From the NCBI GenBank assembly GCA_012270675.1, contig JAAXHW010000122.1, forward strand, positions 1-33,410: a stretch of DNA of 33,410 bases. Direction: 5' to 3'. Position 1 is the first letter of the stretch, and each line of letters starts with the position of its first letter. This DNA comes from Candidatus Latescibacterota bacterium. GTDB taxonomy: Bacteria; Latescibacterota; UBA2968; GCA-2709665. The notes beneath the pieces were generated by a model. The model did not search any database. It saw only the letters and a list, made by a program, of their open reading frames with translations, and was not told the DNA's origin. The translations under genes were made by a program, and so were the position numbers. Below are positions 26,197 through 33,410 of this stretch, one piece after another.

Positions 26197-26977
26197 AGAT
26201 ATAGAGCACAATCAAACCTGCGATGATCACCCAGGCCAGGTAGTGAAATCTCTCGCGTGTGTCGATACACGCCTGAATCCTGGGCAAATCGGGCTTGAAT
26301 TTTCCGGACATGGTTCGCTGAACATACGTCTTGTAATATTCAACCAGGAATCTTTCCAGCCCGCCGTTCATATAAATCAGATAGCCCAGAGGGACGGGTG
26401 TCAGTGGGGTGTTCACAAAGTAGAACAAAGGCGAACATACCGCCAGGACCAAGGCCGACCTCTGAAATTTCAACCACTTGAACCCTTCAAAGGGCGCGTC
26501 TTTATAAGCCCCGCCCAACCCCAGGAGCAGTCCGGATAAATAAGCCGTAATCAGGAAATCGGTAAAGCGCTGCACCTTGAGGTCAATACACAGCAAACAG
26601 AAAACACCGATAATCAGAACCGTGCCGGTGCTGTATCTTAACAGATCGCTCTTTACATAATTTCCCAGAAATGTGATCCTCGAAGGGACGAAGTATTTGG
26701 ACTGGTCTTCGGTTCTGAAAAACCCCTTGTAGAGTTCGGCGATGAACCGTTCAAGTCCCATAATCAGGAAAAAGATCTGGAACAGGCTCAACCTGGAAAA
26801 GCTGTCCCGAAAAAAGGGCAGGTAGTAAAGCAGAAAAAAGATGACAATGTGGAAATAGACGCTTCGGGGAAACGTCCTGAGTTTCAACCCTTCATAGGGC
26901 GAATCTTTGAAAGCGCCCCAAAGAGAGGTATACAGTCCGGAAACGATACTCAGGGTTAAAGGAATAAATAGATTCAT
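26177..26977 (-). CDS. Integral membrane protein with an internal duplication
   Basis: This 266-residue protein is predicted by eye to have 6-8 membrane segments. I do not recognise the family. It consists of two similar halves: GAFKDSPYEGLK (21-32) matches GAYKDAPFEGFK (156-167), and GLERFIAELYKGF (74-86) matches GLERFLVEYYKTY (206-218). The repeated KD-P-EG and GLERF motifs lie at membrane edges and look like paired functional sites. The start MNLFIP has no clear ribosome site; the frame is open to a TTG at 27028. It overlaps the GMC-type gene by 20 bases and heads the lower-GC cassette. It could be a transferase, transporter or partner of the flavoenzyme. Confidence 0.72.
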   Translation of the reverse strand: MNLFIPLTLSIVSGLYTSLWGAFKDSPYEGLKLRTFPRSVYFHIVIFFLLYYLPFFRDSFSRLSLFQIFFLIMGLERFIAELYKGFFRTEDQSKYFVPSRITFLGNYVKSDLLRYSTGTVLIIGVFCLLCIDLKVQRFTDFLITAYLSGLLLGLGGAYKDAPFEGFKWLKFQRSALVLAVCSPLFYFVNTPLTPVPLGYLIYMNGGLERFLVEYYKTYVQRTMSGKFKPDLPRIQACIDTRERFHYLAWVIIAGLIVLYIYEVNSV

Positions 26978-27173
26978 GGTTTCAAAAAAAACAGAACGTG
27001 CAAATAAACAGCACATTCTGCCATCCAAGCAGGATCGGTGAAGTATTTGATATGCCGTCTGAACCAGAGGGTGTCATGTGGAGATGTTGGCCATTTACAC
27101 GGTTTAGTGTATACGCTCGAACTTTTATCTTTTATCGGTCATTGAATATTGCCAGGACACCCAATCTGCAATC

Positions 27174-29612
27174 CTAATCCACAGCCTGGACAGCCTGCTC
27201 CTTTCGGATTCGGATATCCTCCAGAACCTGCAACAAAGCCGGAAGCACAACAACCGCCGCCACGAAACAGGTCAACAGGCCGATGAGTGCCAGCTTTCCG
27301 ATCGAATTCAACCCCGGATGTGTGGCCATCGTCAGCCCGAAAAACCCGACCATCGTCGTGAGCATGGAGACCAGCATGGCGCCGCCGGTACTCTTGAGGA
27401 CCAGCGGTATCGACCGGGTGCCCTCTTCCCGATACCGGTGGTAGAGGTGTACGCCGTTGTCGATTCCCATTCCTATAATGGTTGGCAGGGCCACCATATT
27501 GTAGAAATTCAGCTTCATGTCCGTCAAATACATCGTCCCGCACATCCAGACCGCTCCGCAGACCAGTGGCAGCACCACAAGCAGGGCCTCCCGGAGGCCC
27601 CGAAAATCAATGACGACAATCAGAAAGACCACCACCAGCGTGACGCCAATCGCCCACTTGCTGTCCCGCAGCATGAGCCGCAGCATATCCGCAAAAATAA
27701 TACTCGAACTGGAGGAATAGAACGTCTTACCCGACGCTGTCCGGATCTCCTCAGAATCGTCGGCAAAGGCCATTGCATTTTTTCCGTCCCTGAGCTGCAC
27801 CTTCGGATAGATGAAGGCAAAATGCGCCCGGCTGCCATCTACGGTAGAGAACCTGCGCAGGATATTCTTCGGCAGGTCGTCTACGGACAGCGTCTCTACA
27901 CCCAGCAGTTCGCGCAAATCGTCCAGCCGTCTTTTTTGCTCCCCCTTGATCAGCCTGGCACCCTCCCCATTGGCCAGTTCCCGGATTTCTCCAATAACCG
28001 TAAGTTTCTCATCCTGCTGCCTGGGGATCGCAGACCAGAGCGTTTTGATTTTATCGATCGTCGGTGTGGAATCGGCCGAAGCGATCTTGGCTTCCACTGC
28101 TGTTACAATCTCATCCAGTTCCTCTTCGCTATTGGCCAGCACCACACTGGGGGATTGGGATTCCTGATTGAACCGCGAAATCGTACTGATTTTATCTTTC
28201 ACCGCCCGTGAGGCCGGCAGATTCGACCTCAAATTGGTAAAATCGTATTCAAATGCGATCCGGTGTAGATTGGCCCCCAAATAGACCGTAACAGCCACCC
28301 CCGCAACCAAAACCAGCCGGGCCATCGGGAACCGCCCCCGATGGCTGCCCCAGGCATGCCCCCAGACCGGGCGCATCCGGATCAGCCCCAGTTTCTTGTC
28401 CGCAAGCACAAGAAAGGCCGGAAGGACAGTCGTCATGGACACCAGCGACATCAAAATTCCCGTCCCTACAATAAATCCGAACTCAGAAAACCCTTTAAAG
28501 TCGGTAATGGTAAGCGAAAAGAAAGCCATTGAAGTGGTCAATGCCGCGGTGGAAATGGCCTGGCCCGTCTGATTGAGCGTCGTTTCGATGGCCAGCAGAA
28601 CATCCATCCGGGCAATCCGGTCTTCCAGGTACCGGGCAAACATGTGGATGCCAAAGTCGATCCCCAGCCCGAAGAGGATGACAAATAGAAAGCCGGTCAT
28701 CGTATTCAGATTGCCGATCACCCAGTAGGTAATGGTAAAGGCCCAGGACAATCCCATTATCAGGGGCAGGGCCACAAAAAAAACCGCCAGGGGTTGACGG
28801 AAATAAAGGGTTAAAAGAAGCACCACACCCACCACGCCGTACATCAGCGTCGACTGGATATCGTTTAGAATTACGTTAAAGTCATCGACTTTATTCTTGA
28901 AAGTTCCCCCGTACTGGATCACCATGTCCGGGTCGTAGGATTGGGGATGCAATGTGGTCACGGCCTGGCGTACGGCGTTGTACATCTCCTTGCTAAACCC
29001 GATATTGCTCACTGTTCCCGCTGCCATGACTTCCAGAGCCAGAAGCGTACTGTCCGTGTTTATATAATAAGGCTCCTCCGTCGTTTCTCCGTTCTCCTTG
29101 TATTTCGTTTCGATATCCGAAAAGTCGAGGATCTCTTCACCGTCCTCATCCAGGTGGATGTAAAGGGGCGACAGCTTCGCCTTCTCCTGAACAATCCGCT
29201 CATCGATCCGAAAGTGTATCTCCTCCAGATCTTCCAGGTCCATGTAGAGCAGGGCGTGATCCTTAAAAAAGTCGATGTCCCGTTTATAGTCGACATAATT
29301 CACATATTGCCCGTAGGCATCTCCCTCCAGCTCTTGAGCCAGGTCTTCGGCAAATCGTTTGGAAGACTCGTAATCCTCACATTCCACCAGAACAATCAGG
29401 CTGCCTACTCCGCCAACGCGCGCTTTGATGTCATTCAAGGTTTTAATGCTATTGTAGTCTTTGGGCAGCAGCGCAGCAATATCGGTCTCCAGCCGATAGA
29501 CCAGCCGATAGACATAATAACTACAAAAAATGGTGAGTAGACTCGATAGAAAAATAATGCTCAGATAGCGCCTATAGACAATTCTTGAAAGAAAACTGAA
29601 CCAGGCCTGCAT
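27174..29612 (-). CDS. RND/MMPL-family exporter (HpnN-like)
   Basis: This 812-residue protein has the RND layout of two repeats, each with a first membrane segment, a large periplasmic domain and five further membrane segments. The first segment lies at about 15-37, followed by a YRLETDIAALLP stretch typical of lipid-exporting MMPL proteins. Conserved segments such as LFGLGIDFGIHMFARYLEDR in half one and IGMGIDNGVHLYHRY in half two carry the Gly-Asp motifs of the proton path. Relatives export hopanoids or other envelope lipids. It starts 10 bases after the MlaC gene; the site TAAGGA overlaps the MlaC stop codon, so the two are coupled. Lipid export towards the outer membrane is likely; the substrate is unknown. 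Confidence 0.88.
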   Translation of the reverse strand: MQAWFSFLSRIVYRRYLSIIFLSSLLTIFCSYYVYRLVYRLETDIAALLPKDYNSIKTLNDIKARVGGVGSLIVLVECEDYESSKRFAEDLAQELEGDAYGQYVNYVDYKRDIDFFKDHALLYMDLEDLEEIHFRIDERIVQEKAKLSPLYIHLDEDGEEILDFSDIETKYKENGETTEEPYYINTDSTLLALEVMAAGTVSNIGFSKEMYNAVRQAVTTLHPQSYDPDMVIQYGGTFKNKVDDFNVILNDIQSTLMYGVVGVVLLLTLYFRQPLAVFFVALPLIMGLSWAFTITYWVIGNLNTMTGFLFVILFGLGIDFGIHMFARYLEDRIARMDVLLAIETTLNQTGQAISTAALTTSMAFFSLTITDFKGFSEFGFIVGTGILMSLVSMTTVLPAFLVLADKKLGLIRMRPVWGHAWGSHRGRFPMARLVLVAGVAVTVYLGANLHRIAFEYDFTNLRSNLPASRAVKDKISTISRFNQESQSPSVVLANSEEELDEIVTAVEAKIASADSTPTIDKIKTLWSAIPRQQDEKLTVIGEIRELANGEGARLIKGEQKRRLDDLRELLGVETLSVDDLPKNILRRFSTVDGSRAHFAFIYPKVQLRDGKNAMAFADDSEEIRTASGKTFYSSSSSIIFADMLRLMLRDSKWAIGVTLVVVFLIVVIDFRGLREALLVVLPLVCGAVWMCGTMYLTDMKLNFYNMVALPTIIGMGIDNGVHLYHRYREEGTRSIPLVLKSTGGAMLVSMLTTMVGFFGLTMATHPGLNSIGKLALIGLLTCFVAAVVVLPALLQVLEDIRIRKEQAVQAVD

Positions 29613-29622
29613 CGATTAATCC

Positions 29623-30243
29623 TTACCCTTTCCCGTCGTTACTTTTGCTGCTCAACTTATCTTTCAGCTTCCGGACAAGCGATTCGTAGGAGTGCTTTCG
29701 AATCTCTTTATAAAACTGAGACCGGTTGTTCCGGGAAACCCGCAAATCATCGATTATCATATCGTAAATCAGCCATTTGCTATCCACCAGGTGAAGTTTG
29801 TAGTCAATCGTACTGTGCTCACTCTTGTAGTGCACCACCGTTTTCACGAGGGCATCCGTCCCGTTAACCTCAGCACCAATATAATCAATTTTATCGGATT
29901 TGGCATAAAGTTTCGGATCCGCGTAATTCTTCTGAATCAGGCGTCTGCACAGATCCGTGAACTCTGTCTGTTCCTCCTCGGTCCGTTCCTTCCAATAACG
30001 CCCCAACGACAGTTCGCTGAACCGTCTGAAATTGAAGAGATCGCCAACGATCTCTTTCAATCGCTTCCGTTCGGCCTCGGTCTGCCCTTCCGTCTTGGAA
30101 CGAACGATCTCCTGGATCGAGCGGTCTCGGGCCTTCATCATCTCAAGCAGCGCCTCTGCCTGGTTCTCGTTCGACGCTGCCCCAACAGCCGCAGTGCCCC
30201 CTGCAAAAATCGCACAAACCGCAAGTCTTCCAATCCACTTCAT
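29623..30243 (-). CDS. MlaC/Ttg2D-family periplasmic lipid-carrier protein
   Basis: This 206-residue protein has a Sec signal peptide of about 22 residues ending near VGAA. The mature part matches the MlaC family, which shuttles phospholipid or other lipid through the periplasm: FNFRRFSELSLGRYW and EFTDLCRRLIQKNYA are the family hallmark segments. A GAGGAAA site precedes the ATG. It has no MlaE/MlaF/MlaD partners nearby; instead its gene is coupled to an RND/MMPL exporter, the arrangement seen in hopanoid-type lipid export loci. It lies 117 bases after the preceding gene of the same strand. Confidence 0.88.
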   Translation of the reverse strand: MKWIGRLAVCAIFAGGTAAVGAASNENQAEALLEMMKARDRSIQEIVRSKTEGQTEAERKRLKEIVGDLFNFRRFSELSLGRYWKERTEEEQTEFTDLCRRLIQKNYADPKLYAKSDKIDYIGAEVNGTDALVKTVVHYKSEHSTIDYKLHLVDSKWLIYDMIIDDLRVSRNNRSQFYKEIRKHSYESLVRKLKDKLSSKSNDGKG

Positions 30244-30303
30244 GTCTGATTTCCTCGATCTATTTGCACGGACGTCAGAACCGCCACCCCACCCTGCTCC
30301 TAT

Positions 30304-30330
30304 GGAACTGTTGAAAACAACAAAAGTTCC
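30304..30330 (-). other. Small bulged hairpin before the MlaC gene
   Basis: GGAACT (30304-30309) pairs with AGTTCC (30325-30330) and GTTG with CAAC, with an AAA bulge and a 4-base loop. No T-run follows on the minus strand, so it is not a standard terminator. It lies about 60 bases upstream of the MlaC start and could affect processing or expression between the two genes. Confidence 0.3.
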
Positions 30331-30360
30331 AGCAACCCCCTGGTCTATCCAAAGCCTCGA

Positions 30361-31821
30361 TCAGTCTGCTTTTTCAGAGGCCAGCTTCTCCGTCTCCTCC
30401 TGGTTGGAAACGGTTGTGGGCCATACCCCTCGGGTGCGCAGCATATGCCCCGAATATCCGAAGATCGCGGTCACAATCAACCCAGACCCGATGGTGAAAA
30501 TCCAGTAAATTGTATCTAAACAGTTGGCCAGAGCCAGAACACAGAAAAGAGCGGCAAAGAAGTCCCGCCTGCAAGCGAATTTGAGCGAGCAGAACACCCG
30601 GTGAAACCCCCCCCGTTTTTCCTGCGGCACCTCCTCCGAAAAGGCCATGTTGAAACTCACGATGCTGCCCGAACCGGTGTTCTGCAGGTAGAGTAAGACC
30701 AGCGAGACGGCCAGGATATCTACCGCCAGGACCACCCATCCCAGCGTCAGGATGTACGTCTCGCCCGTCAGCCGATACATGCCATAGATCACACCGATAA
30801 AAAAGGCCAGATAGGAAATATTATCCCCCAGGGTATCCAACCACTCACCCCTGCGCGATCCCATAAACTTCAGCTTGGCAATCTCTCCATCGCAGCCGTC
30901 CACAATTGAGGCGAACTGGAAAAGCAGCCCCCCCATCGCCAGCCGCAGGTAGTCCCCCGAAGCCACCCACCAGGCCGCTAAGAAGCTGATACACAGTGTT
31001 GCCAGCGAAATGTGGTTCGGCGCAACGGGGGTGTTCACAAGCAGGCGGGTGATCCGCGTTGAGATCTTCCGGTTGAAAAACCGGGACACAAACCCGTCGG
31101 TCGGTTTTCCCAGCATCTGGAACAGGGCCTGTTCCGCATACCGGAGAGATTCGGGAGTATCCACATCCAGCCAGAACAGACCTCCCACGTCCACCGCACG
31201 CATTTTCCCCTCAGACGCCAGTTCCTGAATGCCGCTGGAAAGGGAATCGTCGCCGGCCGCCACCAGGCGCTCCAGCGCCTCAAACAGGTAGGGGCTGCAC
31301 AGAAAAAGCCCGGTATCCACCGCATTGTAGGAACTCAGGCCTTTGCCAATCTGAAGAATCCGGTCTCCTTCTAACATGACCTTTGTGGCGTCGTCTATAT
31401 CGAAAATGGCATCGAGCCGAGAATCCACGCAGAGAACGGCTTCGTCCCCACCAACCGGCATATTCCGAAGCGTGGCCAAGGCCTGCGGGTCGAACAGGTG
31501 ATCCGACATCAGCAGGAGGAAGGGCTCGTTGACGCAGTCCCGGGCCTTGAGGACCGAACGTCCGTTCCCCAATTCCCACTCCGGATTCTCCACCCAGTCG
31601 ATGTGGACATCTACCTGAGGGTCGGACGCAATCGCTTCCCGGACCTCCTGTCCCCGAAAGCCGGTGACGACCACAAACTCCCTGATGCCCGCCCGCTTTG
31701 CTAACAGGATGGTCCGCTTGAGCAGGCCGACCCCGGCGACCTTAACCAGGGGTTTGGGCAGGTCCGCCCCATTTCCGTTTAGACGGCTGCCCCTGCCAGC
31801 GGCAATAATCACAGCCTTCAT
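30361..31821 (-). CDS. Fused sugar-phosphate nucleotidyltransferase / CDP-alcohol phosphatidyltransferase (IPCT-DIPPS-like)
   Basis: This protein has 486 residues. The N-terminal domain (1 to about 240) is a nucleotidyltransferase with AAGRGSRL (7-14) and LPKPLVKV. The C-terminal domain (about 255-475) is a membrane CDP-alcohol phosphatidyltransferase with the complete active-site pattern DGCDGEIAK...GEWLDTLGD (D308, D311, D329, D333); Lys replaces the usual Arg at 316. This fusion is the layout of bifunctional IPCT-DIPPS enzymes that activate inositol-1-phosphate with CTP and join it to a second polyol phosphate. Here the product could be a polyol-phosphate solute or a lipid head group. A GGGGAGGG site precedes the ATG. 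The surrounding genes, MlaC and RND, favour a lipid. Confidence 0.85.
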   Translation of the reverse strand: MKAVIIAAGRGSRLNGNGADLPKPLVKVAGVGLLKRTILLAKRAGIREFVVVTGFRGQEVREAIASDPQVDVHIDWVENPEWELGNGRSVLKARDCVNEPFLLLMSDHLFDPQALATLRNMPVGGDEAVLCVDSRLDAIFDIDDATKVMLEGDRILQIGKGLSSYNAVDTGLFLCSPYLFEALERLVAAGDDSLSSGIQELASEGKMRAVDVGGLFWLDVDTPESLRYAEQALFQMLGKPTDGFVSRFFNRKISTRITRLLVNTPVAPNHISLATLCISFLAAWWVASGDYLRLAMGGLLFQFASIVDGCDGEIAKLKFMGSRRGEWLDTLGDNISYLAFFIGVIYGMYRLTGETYILTLGWVVLAVDILAVSLVLLYLQNTGSGSIVSFNMAFSEEVPQEKRGGFHRVFCSLKFACRRDFFAALFCVLALANCLDTIYWIFTIGSGLIVTAIFGYSGHMLRTRGVWPTTVSNQEETEKLASEKAD

Positions 31822-31872
31822 ATCCCTCCCCTTCTCAGTCTCTCATCGTCCTGAACAGTGTCTGTCTCAATA

Positions 31873-33159
31873 TCACGGCTCAAATGACTGCTCCTGTCTG
31901 GAGGGCTGCCCAGGATAGGCGTCCATTGTCTTTGTGGTGTCCGGATAGGCGGCGGTAAAGCGCTTGCTTCGGTTCGCCGACCATACCACAATATCGTCGT
32001 AGTCTGCTTCCGCCTCTGTTTGCGTGGCGTTGGCATCTGTCAGAATACCGATACCCACCGAGAGCTTTGGCGGCATCTTGCCCCAGAGCCGTTTGAAATC
32101 CTCGTACAGATTCACCTGTTGGGTGATCCATTGCCCCAGCTTCTCCGGCCCGCTTTGCAAGACCACCACCTTGGGCCGGGCGATCAGCTTCCGGTCTGCG
32201 ACCGTGCCTATGGGCAGCGATGTACTCCACACGTACTTGATCTGCGTTGGAATGCCCAGAAAATTTCGTGAATAGACGATATAGATACCGGCCGCACTGT
32301 CGTTGATCTCTCCGTAGCGCTCGTCCGCTCCCTCCGGAAGCTTCCAGACCCGCCAGCGCCAGGTCAGGATCGGGTACTTGTGCAGGTCCCACGAAAGCGG
32401 TCTGTAAACAGCGGGAGAGGTCCGATTGTCCCGGGCATGGAGGTAGTGGTTGCCATCCTCCTCAACAACCGTATAGACCGTGTCAACATTGTCCCGGTCC
32501 TTCTCCCGCCATTCGCTCCAGCCATTCGCCAGGGTGCTGTTGTGTCCGTGAGAGAAATCTTCCAGTACAATATATCCCTGGTTGGCTACCTCTGCGACGA
32601 GGACACTATACGCCTGCTTGCGGAGAAACCTGGCCAGGTCGCGATAGGCCTTCACCAGTCCCTTCTCGTCCATGGTCATATCGTGTATCAGCCACTGGCC
32701 TCTAAAACGCCGGAGCTGACAATAAACCTCCAGGGTTGCACCGGACTTGAAAGGCACCAGGAGCCGCACCCTGGCCTCATGCTGCTTCTCTTCAATCCCT
32801 TCAACGGTAATCCCGTCGAGTCGATATTCCGGCACGCGCTCAAGCAGATCCTCTGCCAGCCGATTGGCAAACACGTCGATAAACTGTTTGCGTTCCTCAA
32901 CCGTAATCTTGTACCAACGCTTCTTTAAAATCGCCTGTCCCGTCCCCATAAAATCAAACGATGCCAGCAAGAATTCGCGCACGGACTTCCGATTCTGGGC
33001 CACGGCCTCCCGGTCCAGGCGCTCCGCAAGGGCAGTCACATATCCCTCGACTGCTTTCGACGATGAAGACGGCTCTGCAAAGATGTGTCCGGGAAGACAG
33101 ACAAGGGTGAGAACAAGCCAGAGAAATGTCATATTGCGCAACCTATCGTTCCTGTTCAT
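31873..33159 (-). CDS. Secreted MlaC-DUF3047 fusion protein
   Basis: This 428-residue protein starts with a Sec signal peptide (about 1-28, ending IFA). Residues about 35-200 are an MlaC-like lipid-carrier domain with SFDFMGTGQAILKKRWY, FIDVFANRLAEDLLERV and WLIHDMTMD. The rest (about 210-415) matches DUF3047: YPILTWRWRVWKLP, DSAAGIYIVY, IKYVWS. The two families are usually separate proteins, and the fusion suggests DUF3047 works on the cargo of the carrier. An AAGGAA site precedes the ATG, immediately followed upstream by repeat copy 2. It leads the minus-strand run down to the RND exporter. Confidence 0.82.
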   Translation of the reverse strand: MNRNDRLRNMTFLWLVLTLVCLPGHIFAEPSSSSKAVEGYVTALAERLDREAVAQNRKSVREFLLASFDFMGTGQAILKKRWYKITVEERKQFIDVFANRLAEDLLERVPEYRLDGITVEGIEEKQHEARVRLLVPFKSGATLEVYCQLRRFRGQWLIHDMTMDEKGLVKAYRDLARFLRKQAYSVLVAEVANQGYIVLEDFSHGHNSTLANGWSEWREKDRDNVDTVYTVVEEDGNHYLHARDNRTSPAVYRPLSWDLHKYPILTWRWRVWKLPEGADERYGEINDSAAGIYIVYSRNFLGIPTQIKYVWSTSLPIGTVADRKLIARPKVVVLQSGPEKLGQWITQQVNLYEDFKRLWGKMPPKLSVGIGILTDANATQTEAEADYDDIVVWSANRSKRFTAAYPDTTKTMDAYPGQPSRQEQSFEP

Positions 33160-33170
33160 TTGTTTTCCTT

Positions 33171-33335
33171 AGAAGCTGTCTTAAAACCCCCAGCGGTCTT
33201 CGCGCGGCTGCAAAAGCGCCTGTCGGCGTTGGTCGAATCCACCCGTATCTCCAGGATACGGGCGGGTTCGCCCGCCTTGACCGCCACTTTTTCGCTCGCG
33301 CTCGGGAACTCACCGGGAATTTTAAAACAACTTCT
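33171..33335. repeat. 165-bp palindromic MITE-like element, copy 2
   Basis: This is the same length and orientation as copy 1 (151 of 165 identical). The terminal inverted repeat AGAAGCTGTCTTAAAA pairs with AGAAGTTGTTTTAAAA read from the other end. It sits 11 bases upstream of the ATG of the MlaC-DUF3047 gene (minus strand), so here it is the other end of the element that faces the gene. There is no clear target-site duplication. A minus-strand reading frame (33356-33156) crosses the whole element and its TGA overlaps the next ATG (ATGA). The 75 bases beyond it to the window end are T-rich with nothing recognised. Confidence 0.85.
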
Positions 33336-33410
33336 AAGAAGACGGTTGGGCTCCATTTTTGTTTTTCTTTTTCCGGTTTTATGGTTATTTTCCTATGGGC
33401 AGACCATCTT

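Noticed and set aside
27096-27111. Short inverted repeat TACAC/GTGTA in the gap before the membrane-protein gene
   Set aside because: Five-base arms are too short to call an operator or terminator.

Overview
The window holds 33.4 kb of GC-rich, tightly packed chromosome from what looks like a Gram-negative (diderm) bacterium: there are two MlaC-type periplasmic lipid-carrier domains, an RND/MMPL exporter and Sec signal peptides. Heparinase-like lyases, stand-alone neutral-ceramidase-type domains, an enolase-superfamily dehydratase and a DUF3604 protein together recall uncultured carbohydrate-scavenging phyla (Latescibacterota-, Poribacteria- or Hydrogenedentes-like). That placement is a guess; no phylogenetic marker here settles it. 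No transcriptional regulator, phage gene, transposase or CRISPR array was found.

Region A (189-18985) is a catabolic-looking island of two convergent operons. The plus-strand arm encodes an enolase-superfamily enzyme, a PHP/DUF3604 protein, a DegT-type PLP enzyme and two large heparinase II/III-like proteins. The minus-strand arm encodes a ceramidase-like protein, an unrecognised 298-residue protein, a third heparinase II/III-like protein, a tandem-domain amidohydrolase and a second ceramidase-like protein. None of these ten proteins has an evident signal peptide, and there is no transporter, sulfatase or regulator among them, so the pathway appears cytoplasmic and depends on uptake encoded elsewhere. 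The three heparinase-like paralogues differ from one another at their metal sites, and one half of the amidohydrolase looks catalytically dead.

Region B (about 19026-23595) is housekeeping: a tRNA-Thr(CGT) with a promoter and a strong hairpin terminator, then on the minus strand a TalC-type transaldolase, a trans-polyprenyl diphosphate synthase and an MrfA/YprA-type helicase.

Region C (23696-33159, all minus strand) looks like an envelope-lipid locus. In order of transcription it encodes a secreted MlaC-DUF3047 fusion, a fused nucleotidyltransferase/CDP-alcohol phosphatidyltransferase resembling IPCT-DIPPS enzymes, a MlaC protein, an RND/MMPL exporter, an internally duplicated membrane protein, a Cys-rich GMC-type flavoenzyme and a Gfo/Idh/MocA oxidoreductase. 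My inference is that these make, oxidise and move a polyol-phosphate lipid or solute across the periplasm. The last three genes form an overlapping, visibly lower-GC cassette.

The two regions together are bracketed by two directly repeated copies of a 165-bp palindromic, MITE-like element (11-175 and 33171-33335; 151 of 165 positions identical, no gaps). Each copy ends within 15 bases of a start codon, right beside the Shine-Dalgarno sequence, and is open in the same phase on both strands. This element and the Region C lipid locus are the two most interesting things in the window.
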